Source of the DNA: Paracyclopina nana
Taxonomy: Eukaryota; Arthropoda; Copepoda; Cyclopoida; Cyclopettidae
Assembly (NCBI GenBank): GCA_019096065.1
Contig: JAGUCH010000001.1
Location: 8,990,001 to 9,054,000 of the forward strand
Direction: 5' to 3'
DNA: 64,000 bases
In this document: one piece after another, positions 12,941 to 26,049 of the stretch
Numbering within the stretch: the first letter of the stretch is position 1
Layout of the letters: each line of letters starts with the position of its first letter
Notes under the pieces: model-generated
Seen by the model: the letters and a program-made list of their open reading frames with translations, nothing else
Told to the model about the DNA's origin: nothing
Databases searched by the model: none
Program-made: the position numbers and the translations under genes

Positions 12941-12952
12941 ATGCCATCATGA
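12941..12952 (+). promoter_or_regulatory. Minimal upstream ORF overlapping a start codon
   Basis: A 3-codon frame (ATG CCA TCA TGA) ends so that its stop overlaps the main ATG at 12949 as ATGA. If the transcript begins upstream of 12941, this could tune initiation of the multi-module gene. The preceding cgcttgcag could also be a splice acceptor, which would leave the small frame in the mRNA. Confidence 0.35.
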
Positions 12953-15900
12953 CCGAGCCCGACTCCATCGGGAGTGACAATCCTGATGAAGAGGTATCTT
13001 CGGAGAGCATCGATACTTCAAAGGTAATCGAAGACGTGTCCATGGAGGTCACCCCGGCAGCAGCTGAAGAAAGCCAGCTTCCAGAGGCTCCACCTTGCCC
13101 CACTGCACCCGCTTCCGAAGACGGTATAATTTGAATTCAGAGGTCTTTTTCCACTTGGAGCTAATATAACGTCCTTTTTTAGGCTGGAGCAAAGAAGACC
13201 TGGAAAGGCTTAGACTGTGCCGTAACCGAGCTTACTACAAGGTGAATACCAAAAGAAGGCAGCATTTGCAAGCAAGCTTGAGCACCTACCTGCATAAAGA
13301 GTGGATCTCGCATTACCCCGACCGAGGCTTGAGTCCCAAAGACCTATTAAAGGTGTACCAAGATCACTTTGAGCCGGAGCAGCCTCCCAAGAGGGCCAAC
13401 CCTTGGCATTCCAGAGGCAGAGGAAAACGCTCCGTTGTCTCGCGCCCCATAAATGTACCTGTCGCAGCCAACGTCCTAGATAGCAGGCCCAAATTGGAGG
13501 ATCATTCTGATAAGCAATGGACGGATTCCATGATGGTGAATCTGATGCGCTGCAATGAAATTGTCAGCCAAAGGCAATCAGTTAGTCAACCTGGTGACAA
13601 ATTCGATTTCTCTACTGCATTGCACGAGGAGTGGAAGAAGATTTATCCCGACTCCACGTTGACGGCAAGAAATATTAAGTCTAGGCTGACTGTGTATGTC
13701 AAGACCATGGGCGAGGTGCCGCCTCCATCCAAACGAAGAAAGTTAACCAACGACATAAACACCTTTGTTTGGACACCAGAGAAGAAGGAAAAGTTGATGA
13801 CGATCCTTGACGAGGTGAAAAAGGGTCCTGATGTCAGAGACTTGGAAGAGGATGAGTTGGCTGCTGCAGTGTTTCAAGAGTGGGCTAAATGTCATCACTA
13901 TGGAACTCTACCCGACATCAAGAAAGCTCTTACTGAAATGGTTTTTAGCTCCAGAGAGGTCACTGATCATGTGGTGACCCCTCTGTCTGAACATATCATT
14001 CCTACTGAAGTGATAGATGAATTTGCACCTGAGCACGAAAGCAATCCTATCAAGACTGAACTTCAGCCAATTTGTAGCAAGAATCACTGGGTGCATTTGT
14101 TCCCTGATGGCGATGACAGCTCAGGATGCAATTTAACGGACCAACTCCTCACCATAAGGGAATCGCTTAAGATCTCCAACCAAGGCTGTGACTCTACCAA
14201 ACCAAAGAAGCCAAAAGGTAACCCTGACCTGCAATAATGCATTGAATATCTAAAATAGAATATGTTTCTTCTTCAGTTTTATCTAGCTACGTGTTAGACG
14301 AATGGAGAAAGCAATATCCAAGATCGGGAGAAACAGTCAAATCCATCGCTTTCAAATTGAGCAAGTATGACAGAGCTCCGGATAAGCTGTCACATCAGGT
14401 TGTGAAGATGAGCCCCTCTGGAAGGATCATGTGGAGCCCTCAAATGCTGCAAAAGCTGCAAGAGGCAAGGCAAGTAGCTCAAGGGATTGTTGCACGTTCC
14501 GGCCACACTCTTTCATTGAACAAAACCTGGAAGGAGGAATGGCAAAAGTCTTTCCCTGATCTCAACCTCGACTGGAGGACAGTGCTAAGCAGGTACAACT
14601 ATCATTTCGGGAGCGCAGAGGCATTGAGCACCTCAAACAAGGAGGACCAAGAGGCCATTAAGTCTGATAATAATTCGAAAATGGACTTTTTCGAAAACGG
14701 CCACTCATCAGGAAAAGTGAAAGGATTCCGCAACTGGACTCAGACTATGGAGCAAGACCTACTCATCACCAAAGCTAAAGTCTTGAAGGCTGACCCAACT
14801 TTGGATAAAGGCTCATCAGAGTTCAACAGAGCCCTTTTGAAAGAGTTCAATTCACTCTATCCCAAGTGTATGGAGAGTGCAAGGAGCCTTTATAGCAAGT
14901 TACAGTCCGTCGAAAAAGACTATGCATCTTCGCCTGCAAAAGCGATTGGACCATCATCAAGGACAAGTAGCACCGATTCAACCTCCCGCCTTCAGGGCCT
15001 AGAAATCAATCAAATTGGTAAGTTGACTCAAAGTTGGCTCTCTTTATCAGTTCATCATCAATTGTTTTCAGACCCCGTCGTAAATGGAAGTAAAGTTGAA
15101 GTTAAGCAAGAGCCACTTGAAGCTCAGCCTTTAGCGGAAAATATCAAGGCCGAAGACGAATATCCTCCTTCTGAGATTGAAGGTTTTGAGGAGTGGAACT
15201 TGCCCATGATTCGGGACTTTATTGGATGTATGGATACAGCCAGAAAAAAGTATGCAACTCTGAAAGAAAAGGACCCTGACGGCCAAGTCAAGCTTGTTCC
15301 TTTGCTCCTGGACGAGTGGAAAATTCTTCATCCTCAAACTCCGGAGACAGTCAAAACCTTCTTGACCAAGATAAAGCATCTGAAATCTCAAAAAGAGGTA
15401 ATCAAGAAGCACTTGGGTGTTTCAGGCCTCCTACCTAAAATGGATGCGGCATCTGATAATGACCAGCAAATCATCAAGCAAGAAGCAGCAGAAGCTGAAG
15501 AAGTTGCTCCAAAGTTAACGGAACCTGCCATTGAAGTGAAAAAAGAGCCATCCAGAGGGGAGCCGTTCAAATGGCATCGTGATATGATTCCTGATGTGAT
15601 AGAATCTCGCCGAAGCGCATTGCAAATCAAAGACGATGAGTTGGCTAAAGGCAATAAGGTTTCCTTTCACAGCCTATGGGCTCAAGAGTTCAAGAAAATT
15701 CACCCCACTTCAACGTTTACCAGCAACAACCTCAGTGTTCATTTTTGGACTTGGAGGAAGCAGCAAGAGAAGCAACGGAAAAAGGTCAAGGTTGAACCAA
15801 CAGAAGAGGAAACAGCAAAGCCTGTTGAAGCTCCCAGAGAAAAAGCAGTTCAGCCTATTGCTTCTGCTCTACCTAAAAAGCCACCTAACACAAGTAGTGG

Positions 15901-18900
15901 AACTTTCAAAGATGCTCTTGCTCGTGAGAAACTTATTGCCATTGGGCGAAAAGTGGAGCAAATGCTACAGGACCCAGACACTCCCAATGAACTTAAACTT
16001 AGAGGCTTCGCCAATGTTCTTCATGAAGAATGGACCAAAGAATGCCCTAATAGCCCTGAATCAAGTCGATCTTTGAATATGATGTACTCCAGGCTGCTCC
16101 GCCAGGATCAAGACCCAGAGCCAGTGATTCAGGCTACTTGGACCCCGAAACACAATGGGGTTCTTTTCGCTTGCATGGAGGAGTTCAAAGAGGCCTACGC
16201 TGCTAATCTAATGAGTGAAAGTACATTTTTCGACAATGTCGTTCGCAGCTGGCGATCCAAATTCCCCAAATCTTCAGTCTTGCATGAAACGCTCGTGACC
16301 AAAATTAGAGAGTTGGAAAGGGAGGACCAAAACAGCATTTTTGAGCCGGTCGCTGTCCCTAAGAAAGACATTCTGCCTGGAAGAAAAGCTGTCAATGGTA
16401 GTCACGACAAAGGCTTCGACATCCGGAGGCCTAATAATCGGGGTCAAATGAATTGGAACAAGCTGGCCATTCAGGATTTATTGGAGTGCCACATAGCTTC
16501 GCAAAAGCAGCTCAAGTACCTCATTGAGAATGGTGGCAAGCGAAGCAGTCCTAAATTGTCAGAGTTAGTGCATCGAAAATTCACCGAGCTTCACCCCTAC
16601 TGCAAACTGACCCCCGCCATCTTGATGACCAAATGCTACACCTACAAGAGTGCCATAGAAAAGGGAAATTTGCAAATTGAACTGAGCTCAGCCAATGTTA
16701 AGCCCGTGCCAGCTGCTCCAGAAACCTTAGCTGAAATTCCAGCATCCAGAAATAAGCGCAGCTCCAGCAGAGATCTCGTGTTCCGAACTTGGACCCAAGA
16801 AATGATTGACAACATGCTCAAAACCAGGAAAATTGCCATGCTCAAGAAAAAGAAAATGGGATCCGCCTTGGCTGGTGGGAAGAGTGACTTGGTGACAATG
16901 ACCGAAATTTGGCATGAGGAATTTCTGAAGCTCCATCCTGATTACAAGTCGAGCAAAAAGAATCTGTGGAGAAAGTACAAATGGTACAAGTTGAGGATGG
17001 CGGAAATGTCCTCCTCGGGCAACAACAGCCTCGAGATGGCCGAAGACATTGATGAGATCACCGACCAACAGCTCCAGGAGGAAAGTTTCGAGTCCGAGTC
17101 GAATCAGCAACAACAGCCACTTTTACGCATGAAAAGTATCCGTAAAGATGTGTTCAGCTATGTCAAAGCGGTTCTGCAAGAGTCGAGAATCTATTTGCCG
17201 ATGAAGCTACCCGAGGAATGCAGTCATCAAGACTCGTTTCAAGTAAGCGCCCTAATTTTCGCACCAAAATATTTTTACTCATCCTTCTCTTGTTAAATAT
17301 TAGGCTACTTCAACGATTACGACTTTTCCCAATCAGCCTGTTTCGCACCATTCTTGGATCATGCCTCAACTGACTATTCCTGTCAAGCAAGGTGAAACAG
17401 TTGATTCGTCAGTCCATCAAGGAGCGAATCAGAGTGATTCTAGCTCCATCAAGCTTCCGGGAGGAGCTACACTTGTTGCAGTCACCGATCGAAACGCTGA
17501 TCTCCTGTTGAAGCCAAAACAGCTTGAAAAGCCTCACGTTACCATAACCATTGGAGACAAGCAGCTTGAGCAGCAGCCTCCAATTCAGCCTCAAATGATG
17601 ACAGCCATTATGTCAACTCCTACTGCGCAAATTCCACTGTCGATTCCATACTTGCCGAATTTAGTGCAGCCCCCTCCCTTGCCTCAGCTTAAGCCTTACG
17701 GTCTTGATCCTAACCAGTCTGCTGCCATACCTTCCAAAATCAAAGCTAGGCTGATTGAGCTCAACATCACGGATGACATGTTCAGTGACTTAATTAAGAT
17801 GTACGACAGTGTTCGCGAGGAGTACATCCAATTGATGAAAAAAGGCTTTCTGGTCTTCTTCCCTTACCTGTTCGGATCAAGATGGCGGCAGTCAAGGCCT
17901 AACTCCATGCTGACTGGTCGCAAGTTGACAACCTTAATTGACATGTATGGCGAGGAACGGAGACGGGGAATGAGCCTGAGCCCTGAATACTTGACCAAGT
18001 CACCATGCGGCTATGAAGTGACCGAACTCCTCCTCAAGCAGATACTCGTATGCTACGCAGAGACCAAGAGACTCGTGCTGAGCGATGAGCCGAATCCAGA
18101 TGAAATCTCTCTGGACCTGGAAGGACAAGCTCGCGTTTACACTGAAATGATCAAAAGATGGAGCAAGGTTCACCCTGAGGTCAGAATGACTGCCAAGCAG
18201 ATGGTCAGCGTTCACCACATGCTCAACTTTGAGCCGGGTAAGGATGACCCCAGTCCCGAAATCGTTTGCTATTTGACAGAAACCTTACGGCTCATGGACA
18301 AAGAAGTACCCTTCATCCGTTCTCTGGATCAGTCCGAATTGGAAGATCCTGAGAATGATCTGGATTTCGACTTTGACCTGGATCAATCCTATGACGAATC
18401 GAACATGTCAATGGAGCAGATACAGGAACTTTTCCTCGCTACTCAAGGATTGAAAAGAGTCATCAAGTCCACTTGTAGAAGGCCTCGGTTGGTATCAAAG
18501 AAACGGAAACTCTTTTGGACTTCGACGAGGGTGGATGATCTGTACTTGGCCAGCTTGAAAGCCCTGCATCGATTCAGAGCTTCACGGTGTAAGCGCAATA
18601 AGTCCATCATCGATTTGATGCACAAGGAATGGCTGTACATGAACCCTGGATGCTTGGGCATAACGAAAGCTCAAGTTGCTGCAAGGTATAAGTACCAACT
18701 GCGACTTGAAAGAAAAGCCTCCAACATGCAGATAAACAAAGTCATTGCTCGTTGGAAAGTCATGTGCGACCAGTACAGAATCAGTGAAGAAAATACTGAA
18801 GTCGTTGACGAAAACGATGACTTTAAGGCTGAATTGGAAGAGGCCTCAATCGAGAAATTAGAGTGCGAGACACTAGAGTACAATGGCAACGTCGCTGGCC

Positions 18901-20117
18901 GAGATTACAACAGGGACGAAGACGTCCTCAGCTACATGAGAGATCAGCAGACTGCTTCAAAATCGCAACATGCCATAACCTGGACGCCTGATGTCATCGC
19001 TGATCTCATTGTAGCACGTCGTGAAGCGAGAAGAAGGAAGAAAGCATGGGAGACTTGGGCCATAAAAAAGTATGGTGGAGTTGGAATCGCATATAACACA
19101 CCCAATGTGACATTCTCCAAGGTGGATGACATGTTCAAGGAAGAGTGGGCAAAAAGGAGGCCGGAGTTGGCCAACCTGTCCATCTGGACCTTGGTCAGCT
19201 ATGCCCGAAAGTTTGACACCTTGAAAAAACAGCTCATTCTACAGCATAAGCAAGTTTATCGTGGTGGGGACAGACGGCGAAAGGATTACATTGAAGAACC
19301 TCTAGACTCGAAGCCTATTTTGGCGTCCTCGGTTGTTTACTTTGAGGAGTCCTCCATCCCAAAATACGACCTCGAAGAAATCGAGGGTTTGCCAGTTGGC
19401 CAAGATCTGAAAGATTTGCTGAAAAGTCGGCAGCTCGCAAAGATGCGGCAAGAAACAGAAGAGGAATCGAAGCTCAGCCTCAATTTCTTGTGGGAGGATG
19501 AGTGGAAGAAACTGCATCCGGATCACCATGATGTGACTGGACCACTACTAATGCAAAGGCTGTACTTGCTTGAAAGTCGTCCATTGGTGAGGCAGGAATT
19601 GAAGCAAGCCATTTTGAGGTCTAGCCAGAATGTCACTGTGCCAATGGAGAACGATGATGAGACCTTAAAAGTCAAGCCTCGTCATTTCGTGTTCCCCGAA
19701 GCAGAACGTGAAGGCCTCAATATTTTCTGCTATATCGACATTCCCCTACCCAAGGGGCCAAAAGAACGGTGGTATGTTGAGCTTGAGCGAGATGTTTACA
19801 ACAAGGACACCTTGTTACTGCCAATGCTGGAGGATGGGCGAGGTCCTGCTGACGAAGAGGACGAGGTGACGAAATTTGCTGCCAAAGCCTATAATCATTG
19901 GGAGCACAAATTGTCGGCTAAGCTAGAGGTTATTCCATCCGAAGCTGGTAAGTTAATTCGAGAATGATCCGAAATAGTAAGGTTTTCATAAACGATTTCC
20001 TTTTGTTTTGCAGCCGATTTCCAGTGCAAGTTTTGCCAAAAAGTCTACTCCAATTTTAACAACTTGAAGTACCACCAGGAATTGCATCATCCTCTCCTCG
20101 ACCCTGCCGCCTGTTAA
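12949..20117 (+). CDS. Giant multi-module (about 17 Myb/SANT- or MADF-like units) C2H2 zinc-finger protein
   Basis: Six exons (12949-13123, 13183-14217, 14277-15017, 15072-17242, 17304-19947, 20014-20117) join at consistent phases to give 2289 residues. An in-frame stop at 12913 lies upstream of the ATG. After an acidic N-terminus the protein is a string of units of about 65-75 residues with the pattern W(T/S)...hydrophobic helix...L...EW...P.....L....Y. They start near 13183, 13512, 13766, 14090 (degenerate), 14426, 14722, 15190, 15567, 15904, 16132, 16447, 16783, 17770 (degenerate), 18003, 18512, 18977 and 19367. The last exon carries one C2H2 finger (C-x2-C-x12-H-x3-H, 20025-20090). The fold suggests three-helix DNA- or protein-binding modules in a nuclear protein (inference). 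I do not recognise a named gene. The intron at 15018-15071 is 54 nt, frame-neutral and stop-free, so its retention would add 18 codons. Confidence 0.9.
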
Positions 20118-21059
20118 AGAATGTTGTGATGCTGGCAGAAGAGCCCTAAGCAATTGCTTATATGTTACGAGTGGCCGTGATTAAAAATTATGAGCTAATA
20201 AAATAAAAGCTATTTTAGTGTCGTTTATATACTACAAGTAGTACATATCCCATTGATTTATTTTTGAAGTTATTCATCAACTGATGGTTTTCATGTGATG
20301 TGTGTGTGTATGTGTGTGATGAAACTTTTTTTGACACTTACAAAGAGAGGGAGACAATTAATATTAATAGTTATAATAGATATTTTCATCTTTCACGAGG
20401 TGTGATCGTTCTTTCAGAGAGCTGGGTGGTGAAGGCTGCCGATTTTTCTGAGAGGATAAGCGAAGAGTCTTCGTTTCATCTCGTTGAGCCTCTAAACGTT
20501 CTCAGGTCCGCAACTCTTCGGGGTTTTTTCATAGTAAGTACAACACCAATTTAGAAGTAATTCCTTTCCGTGACAACAGCATAGTAGTAGGGTGGTGGTA
20601 ACAGAAATCGCTTTAACTGATTACTCTGGTTGCATTGCAGTATTGATATTATAATTAACATGATTTTTCCTTTACTCGGAGCCTAAAATACAGCAGATAA
20701 CAAATGGTGGTTTTCTTTAGAAGGGGACAAAAATAAATCGTTGCAGGTACAGTGCATGACATCTCTCATGAGCAGCAAATCTTCGCCACTTTTTAGATGT
20801 CCAAATAACTGCAAAAAAATGTCATACAATGCATAAAGCTTCAGCAGCAAAATCGACCTTTTTTCTTATTTTGCGCCTAGTAAGTGATTATGTTTGTGTA
20901 GGTAATTGCTTTTTTCTGTCAGCAAGAAAAAGATACCATTCACCAATCTGTTTTGAAAAAAATATGCTTACGCAAAATTAGGAGGGGGGAAAGGGCCAAT
21001 TAAGGAAGGTGGGGTAGCCACATAATGATCCACAAAAAAATGCCACAACCAAAAAATAG
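20118..21059. other. Convergent 3' region between the multi-module gene and macoilin
   Basis: Contains the 3' UTR and poly(A) signal of the plus-strand gene, a TG-rich tract near 20297-20318 and the presumed macoilin 3' UTR. No additional gene is seen. Confidence 0.5.
20197..20202 (+). promoter_or_regulatory. Polyadenylation signal of the multi-module gene
   Basis: AATAAA (overlapping a second copy four bases on) lies 80 nt after the stop codon at 20117. Confidence 0.7.
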
Positions 21060-24000
21060 TTAATCCATATTGTTGCTGTTGCCATTGTGATTTTTGGGGT
21101 TGTAGGCTGTACCCCCAAGAGAGGCCGGCGTATAGAGGCTAGCAGTGAGCTTATCCTCTAGGTCAGCTAGGCCAAGGCCCGACAGCTTTCCCGTGGTGAA
21201 AGACGAGAGGTCAGTGGCAGTTGGCAAGTCGAGGGAGAGAGAGTTCACGGATGCAGAACCAGAGCCCACGTAATTGGCCAACCCAGAAACAGTCACAGGT
21301 GAACCCCTCATCCGGTTGGAACTAGTTGGCATGCAGGCCAGAAGTTCGGCAATCTTGGCGCTCAGATCCGCTACTTCCTTTTCCTTTCTATTGACTTGGT
21401 CTGCAAAGCAAAATCAATTACATTCCCGCGAAGCTCCACTCTTGGCAATATACGTACTGTCTCTAATGCTGATTTCTCTCTTCGCCTCTCCGAGCGCGGA
21501 AAACAAGTCCATCTTGAGCTTGGTCTCCTCGGACAACTTCATCTCGAGCTGTCGGTTCTTCTCCTGCACATTCTTGAGATGCCCAACCAAGACTTCGGGA
21601 TCACCGTGCATTTCTTTATACGACCTCAATTGATAAGCTTCACGTTCGGCGGCCTCGCTGATGGCGCGGGACCTGTCCAGCTCGCACCTCAAAGTCTTGA
21701 TTTCAGCCTCCAGCTTGGCAACTTCGGAGCGGTTCTGATTCTGCTGAGCGCAACGCTCGGCATTCGCAGCCTCTTTTTTGGTCTTACGCTCAGTCTCGAG
21801 CTTGATTTGGAACTCGGCCTTTTGCTTGCGCTCGTCGGCCAGTTTCCGCTCCAGACTGTTCAGTGTCGCCTTCTCGCCAGCCCGAGTGGACATGAGAGCG
21901 TTCACTCGGGACTCGAGCAAGGACTTTTCAACTTGCAAGTTGGATATCTCTGACTTGAGAGTTCGTTCTCCTAGAAATGTGGATCATGATTCTTACATGT
22001 GTGCACAATGCAGTTTTGTGGTCGCGCCTACCTGTCATATAGGACACGATCTGCTCGCGTAGGTCATTTTCCTTGTTCCTAGAAAGCTGGAGCTCCACCT
22101 TCAACCTCTTGATGTCTCCCTCTTGCTTAGAGATGACCTCATCTCTGGAGCTGGAGGTGGAAGTGGTGGTGGCCGAAGATGCAAAGGCACGACCCTTGCG
22201 GGAAGCGTCGCGGGGGGCAGCGTAGCCAGACTTGGCTGTTCGCTTGTAACCCCGATCTTCGGCATCGCCGTCATCACGCATCTTCTCCATGTAGTCCAAT
22301 TCTCCCCCAGCATTGTTATTCAAGCTGCCATTGGACAAGGGAGCACCAGCTACAAATGAAAATTAACATGGAAATGAAAGCGCATTGCACCGAGCTGAAA
22401 TTTACCAAAAGAGGCCGAGTGATTAAGATCCCCGTTGTGATGGTGCTTCCCATTGACCATCGTGGATGACACAAGTGAGCCGTTGGATGCCGAGGAGCCC
22501 GACGAGGTCGTGGTCCCTGCATCCCCGTTGAGCGTCGCCGATGACAGCGAAATCGCCGCCATCGAGGCTGTAGCTATAGAGGCCGAAGATGCTAACGAGT
22601 CCACTGCTGACAATGAAGACGATGTCAGTGAGGTGGATCCTGGAGTCGAAGGTGCTTCTGAGATTCGATCCTCCGAACTGCAAGGTTTGGGACTAGGCTG
22701 AGGATTCAGGTTGAACGCCTCCTCTCGTATTGGGCCCGGAGGAAGCGCCTCTCTCAGGAAATCGTAGTAGTACTCGTTCTCCTTCTGGACCTCTTTCTGC
22801 CTCCGAAGCCTCATGCGAAAGCCAACGTAGGACTTGAAGCCAAACCCTAGCGTGACAACTGGGTAGCCAATGCAATGGGCAGCGAACGGACGACAGAGAT
22901 CCAGGTGGAAGGGAAGATGCTTCAGGTCGAGCTGGGATTTGAACTCCATCAACCTGGTGGAAGCTTCGACGTAGACAAACAGAAACCACAGGAATACTGT
23001 TGGAACGCAAAAGCCTTTTTCTGCAAATTCGATGAGAAACCATTTTAACTACGGGGAATGCTCCACAGAATTGGAGGGAGGCTGGTTATACCTGTGTGCC
23101 AGACGTACTGGACCCAAACGTAGGTGCTGGCGGCGAAAAACAGCCAATGGACCGGGATGAACAGAAAGCAAATCATGTCGGACGTGATGGCAATGCAAAT
23201 GAAGAATACTGAGAACGCCTACAACAATTAGAGGAATGTTAGCCACTTGCGCTCGAAAAGCTCTGAGCCAGGGACTCACCAATCCTTGGTACTTGAAGGA
23301 ATCGTAGACACTCCTGAGGAAGAGCCAAAAGGGCCACAAATACTCAAAACGAAATTCCAGAAAGTGATCGGCAAGCATAACCAGATTCCATAGGAGCAGG
23401 AGTTTGATGTAAACCCAAGAGCTGAAAAAAAAAGAAAACATACGTGTATGGCAGGATTCTCTTTCTAAAGGTTGCTATAAGCACGTAATAAAATATTTTG
23501 TAAGTTTATGACGTTGGCAGAATGACTCTAATTTTTGGCTCGAGATTAGTTTTTTTAAAAATGGCAAAGCTGGCATATATCTATCTATTCCGCAAAAATT
23601 GGAAAATCGAAACTGAGCGTCAATTTTTGGCCGTTCGAAGAGAAGGTTCTCATATGCTAATTGACTATTGATTAGGAGAGAGCTAGCTAACCGTTTAAGA
23701 AGCTTGGAAGTTTCCGATGAAGGAGGCTGTTTTCTTCTAATTCTAATTTGAGGAGCCATCGCTTTCATCAAACTTTTATATCACCACCTGATGATCACAC
23801 TTTGTTGGACATGGACTAGCAAACCATCTATGCAGCTTTCTTCGTTCACCTGCTTGGAGCTTCAGTCAGCTCACTTCAGCCGGCAAGAGATGATATCACG
23901 TAGGGGATAAATGGACGCAAAAAAACTCTCTGACATCGACCTTCCTACGTGGGAGTTTTAATACTTAAAGCTGCAAGCTGCTGATTATTTTGAATTGGTT

Positions 24001-25371
24001 TATCATCGCCAACTCCCCACAGTGCAGATGATGAGAAAGCAACGAGCAAACTCACAAAGGAAAAAGAAAGCAACTTATACCATAGTTTAGTAGCGCTATC
24101 GTTGTAACTGTATCTTCCACATAATTTTGAGTCGACCATAACACGCATAATCAAATTGCCTAGCTATTCATGCAACTTTAAGAGACTCAACTTTAACAAA
24201 ATGCTGTCAAATAGTGTGTGCATTTCGAAATTGCAGAAATAATTTGCTTAAAATGTCAGGATACAACCAAAGGGCTGGACGTGCAGTTTTTTTCAACGAA
24301 ACGCAACAGTGCAGTGCAGAGTAAAAACAAGCTCTATATAGTAATGCCAGCATGAGGAGGAGTAATTTAGCACAAATATACATAAAAATTGTGTAATAAC
24401 AAGTCAAAAAGCCCCGAATCATCGCACAATGTAACAGACGACTGTAACTGCCGTCACTTTTGAAAACATATTTTGGCTGGGTGTTTCAAAAAGCATCGAT
24501 CAAGTTGATGAGTTCAATCTCTAGACATTCCAGATCTGCATCATGAGCAAGGAAGGAAAGCTTCGAAATTAATGATGCATTTTGGTGCTTTTTATAGCTA
24601 GTTCGCCACTTGCTTTCTAATTTCATTTCCAGAAAATCACGTTAGATGCAAAATTCTGACTAGGCTTTTTGTTTTGAGAGCGGAAAAGTGTGAGTGCAGG
24701 AATTTCAATGAAGAAACCATTTTTACTATAACAAGCCCAATTTTAGTAGCAGAATGAAACCATTTCAGGAGCATATGAAATCGATCATGGCAAACATGCA
24801 TCAGATAAACAAAAGCTATGCTATAGATGCTCCTGAGATAAAAAGGATCCATATTTGAAGCATAAACACGCTTTGTTTCATGTTATTGCTGCTAATGAAT
24901 GAGACATTGAGGCTGCTTAAAATGAGGAATCAGGTTTCAGTGCATTGCTAATCTTTACATTAAAACATGTCGATGTCACGCGCGTCCAAATCAAAATAAT
25001 AACAAAGGGCGATCCGCTCAAGTAATAAATGAGAAACAAAAAATGAAATTTCTCCTTACAAGCTGAGCACATGGCGAAATTCTTAAAATTTTGAAGGATC
25101 TGATAAGTCGGACGAGCGTGTCAACTAGTAATGAAGCTGACATGTTCATCTAACCATGTTTAACTGGGATGAGTTGCTGACGCCATTGGAGATATTGTAT
25201 CGGCGCAAGACGCCAAATCAATACCAGATGACAACAACAGGAAACCCAAAATAAAGGAGCCAAAGTCTTGGGCGCTCACCTTCCGTAAAAGTTTTCTCCG
25301 AGCTTGGATCCTGTAGCAGGTCGTTTCACCGGTCTGCGGGGCTTTCCATCGAGGACATTTCGTCTCTTCAT
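21060..25371 (-). CDS. MACO1 (macoilin): Macoilin (ER transmembrane coiled-coil protein)
   Basis: Macoilin is a multi-pass ER protein of neurons linked to excitability. Seven minus-strand exons (25371-25280, 23421-23280, 23218-23092, 23020-22406, 22349-22032, 21970-21458, 21400-21060) join in phase to give 715 residues. I chose the start at MKRRN, which matches the family's N-terminus; the frame stays open upstream. Diagnostic stretches include DHFLEFRFEYLWPFWLFLRSVYDS, STYVWVQYVWHT, and HLDLCRPFAAHCIGYPVVTL with FGFKSYVGFRMRLRRQKEVQKENE. Several hydrophobic segments sit in the first 200 residues, then a Ser/Thr-rich linker, then a long coiled coil (about residues 460-620), and the C-terminal IAELLACMP block. 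Intron 1 is 1858 nt; the others are 56-73 nt. Confidence 0.96.
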
Positions 25372-26049
25372 GACGTGCAAATCAGAATGGAAATTGGATA
25401 TTTCTTTCCCTCTGCTACTAGTTTGGTGGCCACTTTCAGAATTGATCAATCGAATAAAGCAACAATGACAATTGGAGGTCACGAGCGAGGCCGAGGTCGG
25501 CAAACCCATTCAAACTTGACCTTCACGTATTAGTAGGATTTCTCCACGGCGGCCTCAAGTTTCTGTGATTCCTTTTTTCACGAGAGATGGCGACCAGAAC
25601 TAACAGCAAAGCAGCAGCTGGAACTTCGACGAATGTGCGCACAGTGGCACCAGACCTACTTTTTGCAATGTAGCCGAACATCCTCCATTTTGGTCATAGT
25701 TTCCACCCAGGTAAATCAATGAGAACGTCGAGCAACCCTGTGACTTGTGTCTGCGAGGCCGAATAAGACATTGACCCTGATCGCGATCCACCGAACAAAA
25801 ACCGGGCCAGGCCAAGAACCGACCGTCACGGATCGATGTTCAATGACGCAAATTCTGAAATTATGGCTCAATTTCGCTGCACTGTCCACGCTTTTTCGTA
25901 ACAAAATGGCAGAAATTTAACTTGCCTCATTTTTCACTCGTGCCCCTTAGCGATTTGACGGAATATTTTCCTCAACTAATTCATGGTGTTTTGATTTCGC
26001 CGCATCAGCTGACGACGGCGCGGAAAAATAAAACAAATCTGTGTCAACC
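25372..26049. promoter_or_regulatory. Shared head-to-head promoter region of macoilin and HDAC8
   Basis: About 680 bp separate the two divergent start codons. The stretch must hold both 5' UTRs and both promoters. No clear TATA box is seen on either side and no other gene is visible. Confidence 0.5.

Larger units (their letters stand above)
10529..12948. other. Intergenic region with unresolved coding-like fragments
   Basis: This 2.4 kb lies between FIS1 (-) and the multi-module gene (+), which are head to head. It contains two CTCF-like motifs (10876-10888 and 11071-11082). On the minus strand, 12415-11984 is open for about 143 codons, with a protein-like middle (TEDDALIILEMNPSQDNGVRARKRALEQLHRL). 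A second short ATG-started frame of 54 codons lies just upstream, near 12705-12542. The area is GC-richer than its surroundings. I cannot identify a product, and neither frame is clearly a gene; a small unrecognised or decayed gene is possible. Confidence 0.25.

Noticed and set aside
25372-25509. N-terminal extension of macoilin (46 more codons)
   Set aside because: The frame is open, but family members start at the MKRRN motif, so the extension is probably 5' UTR.
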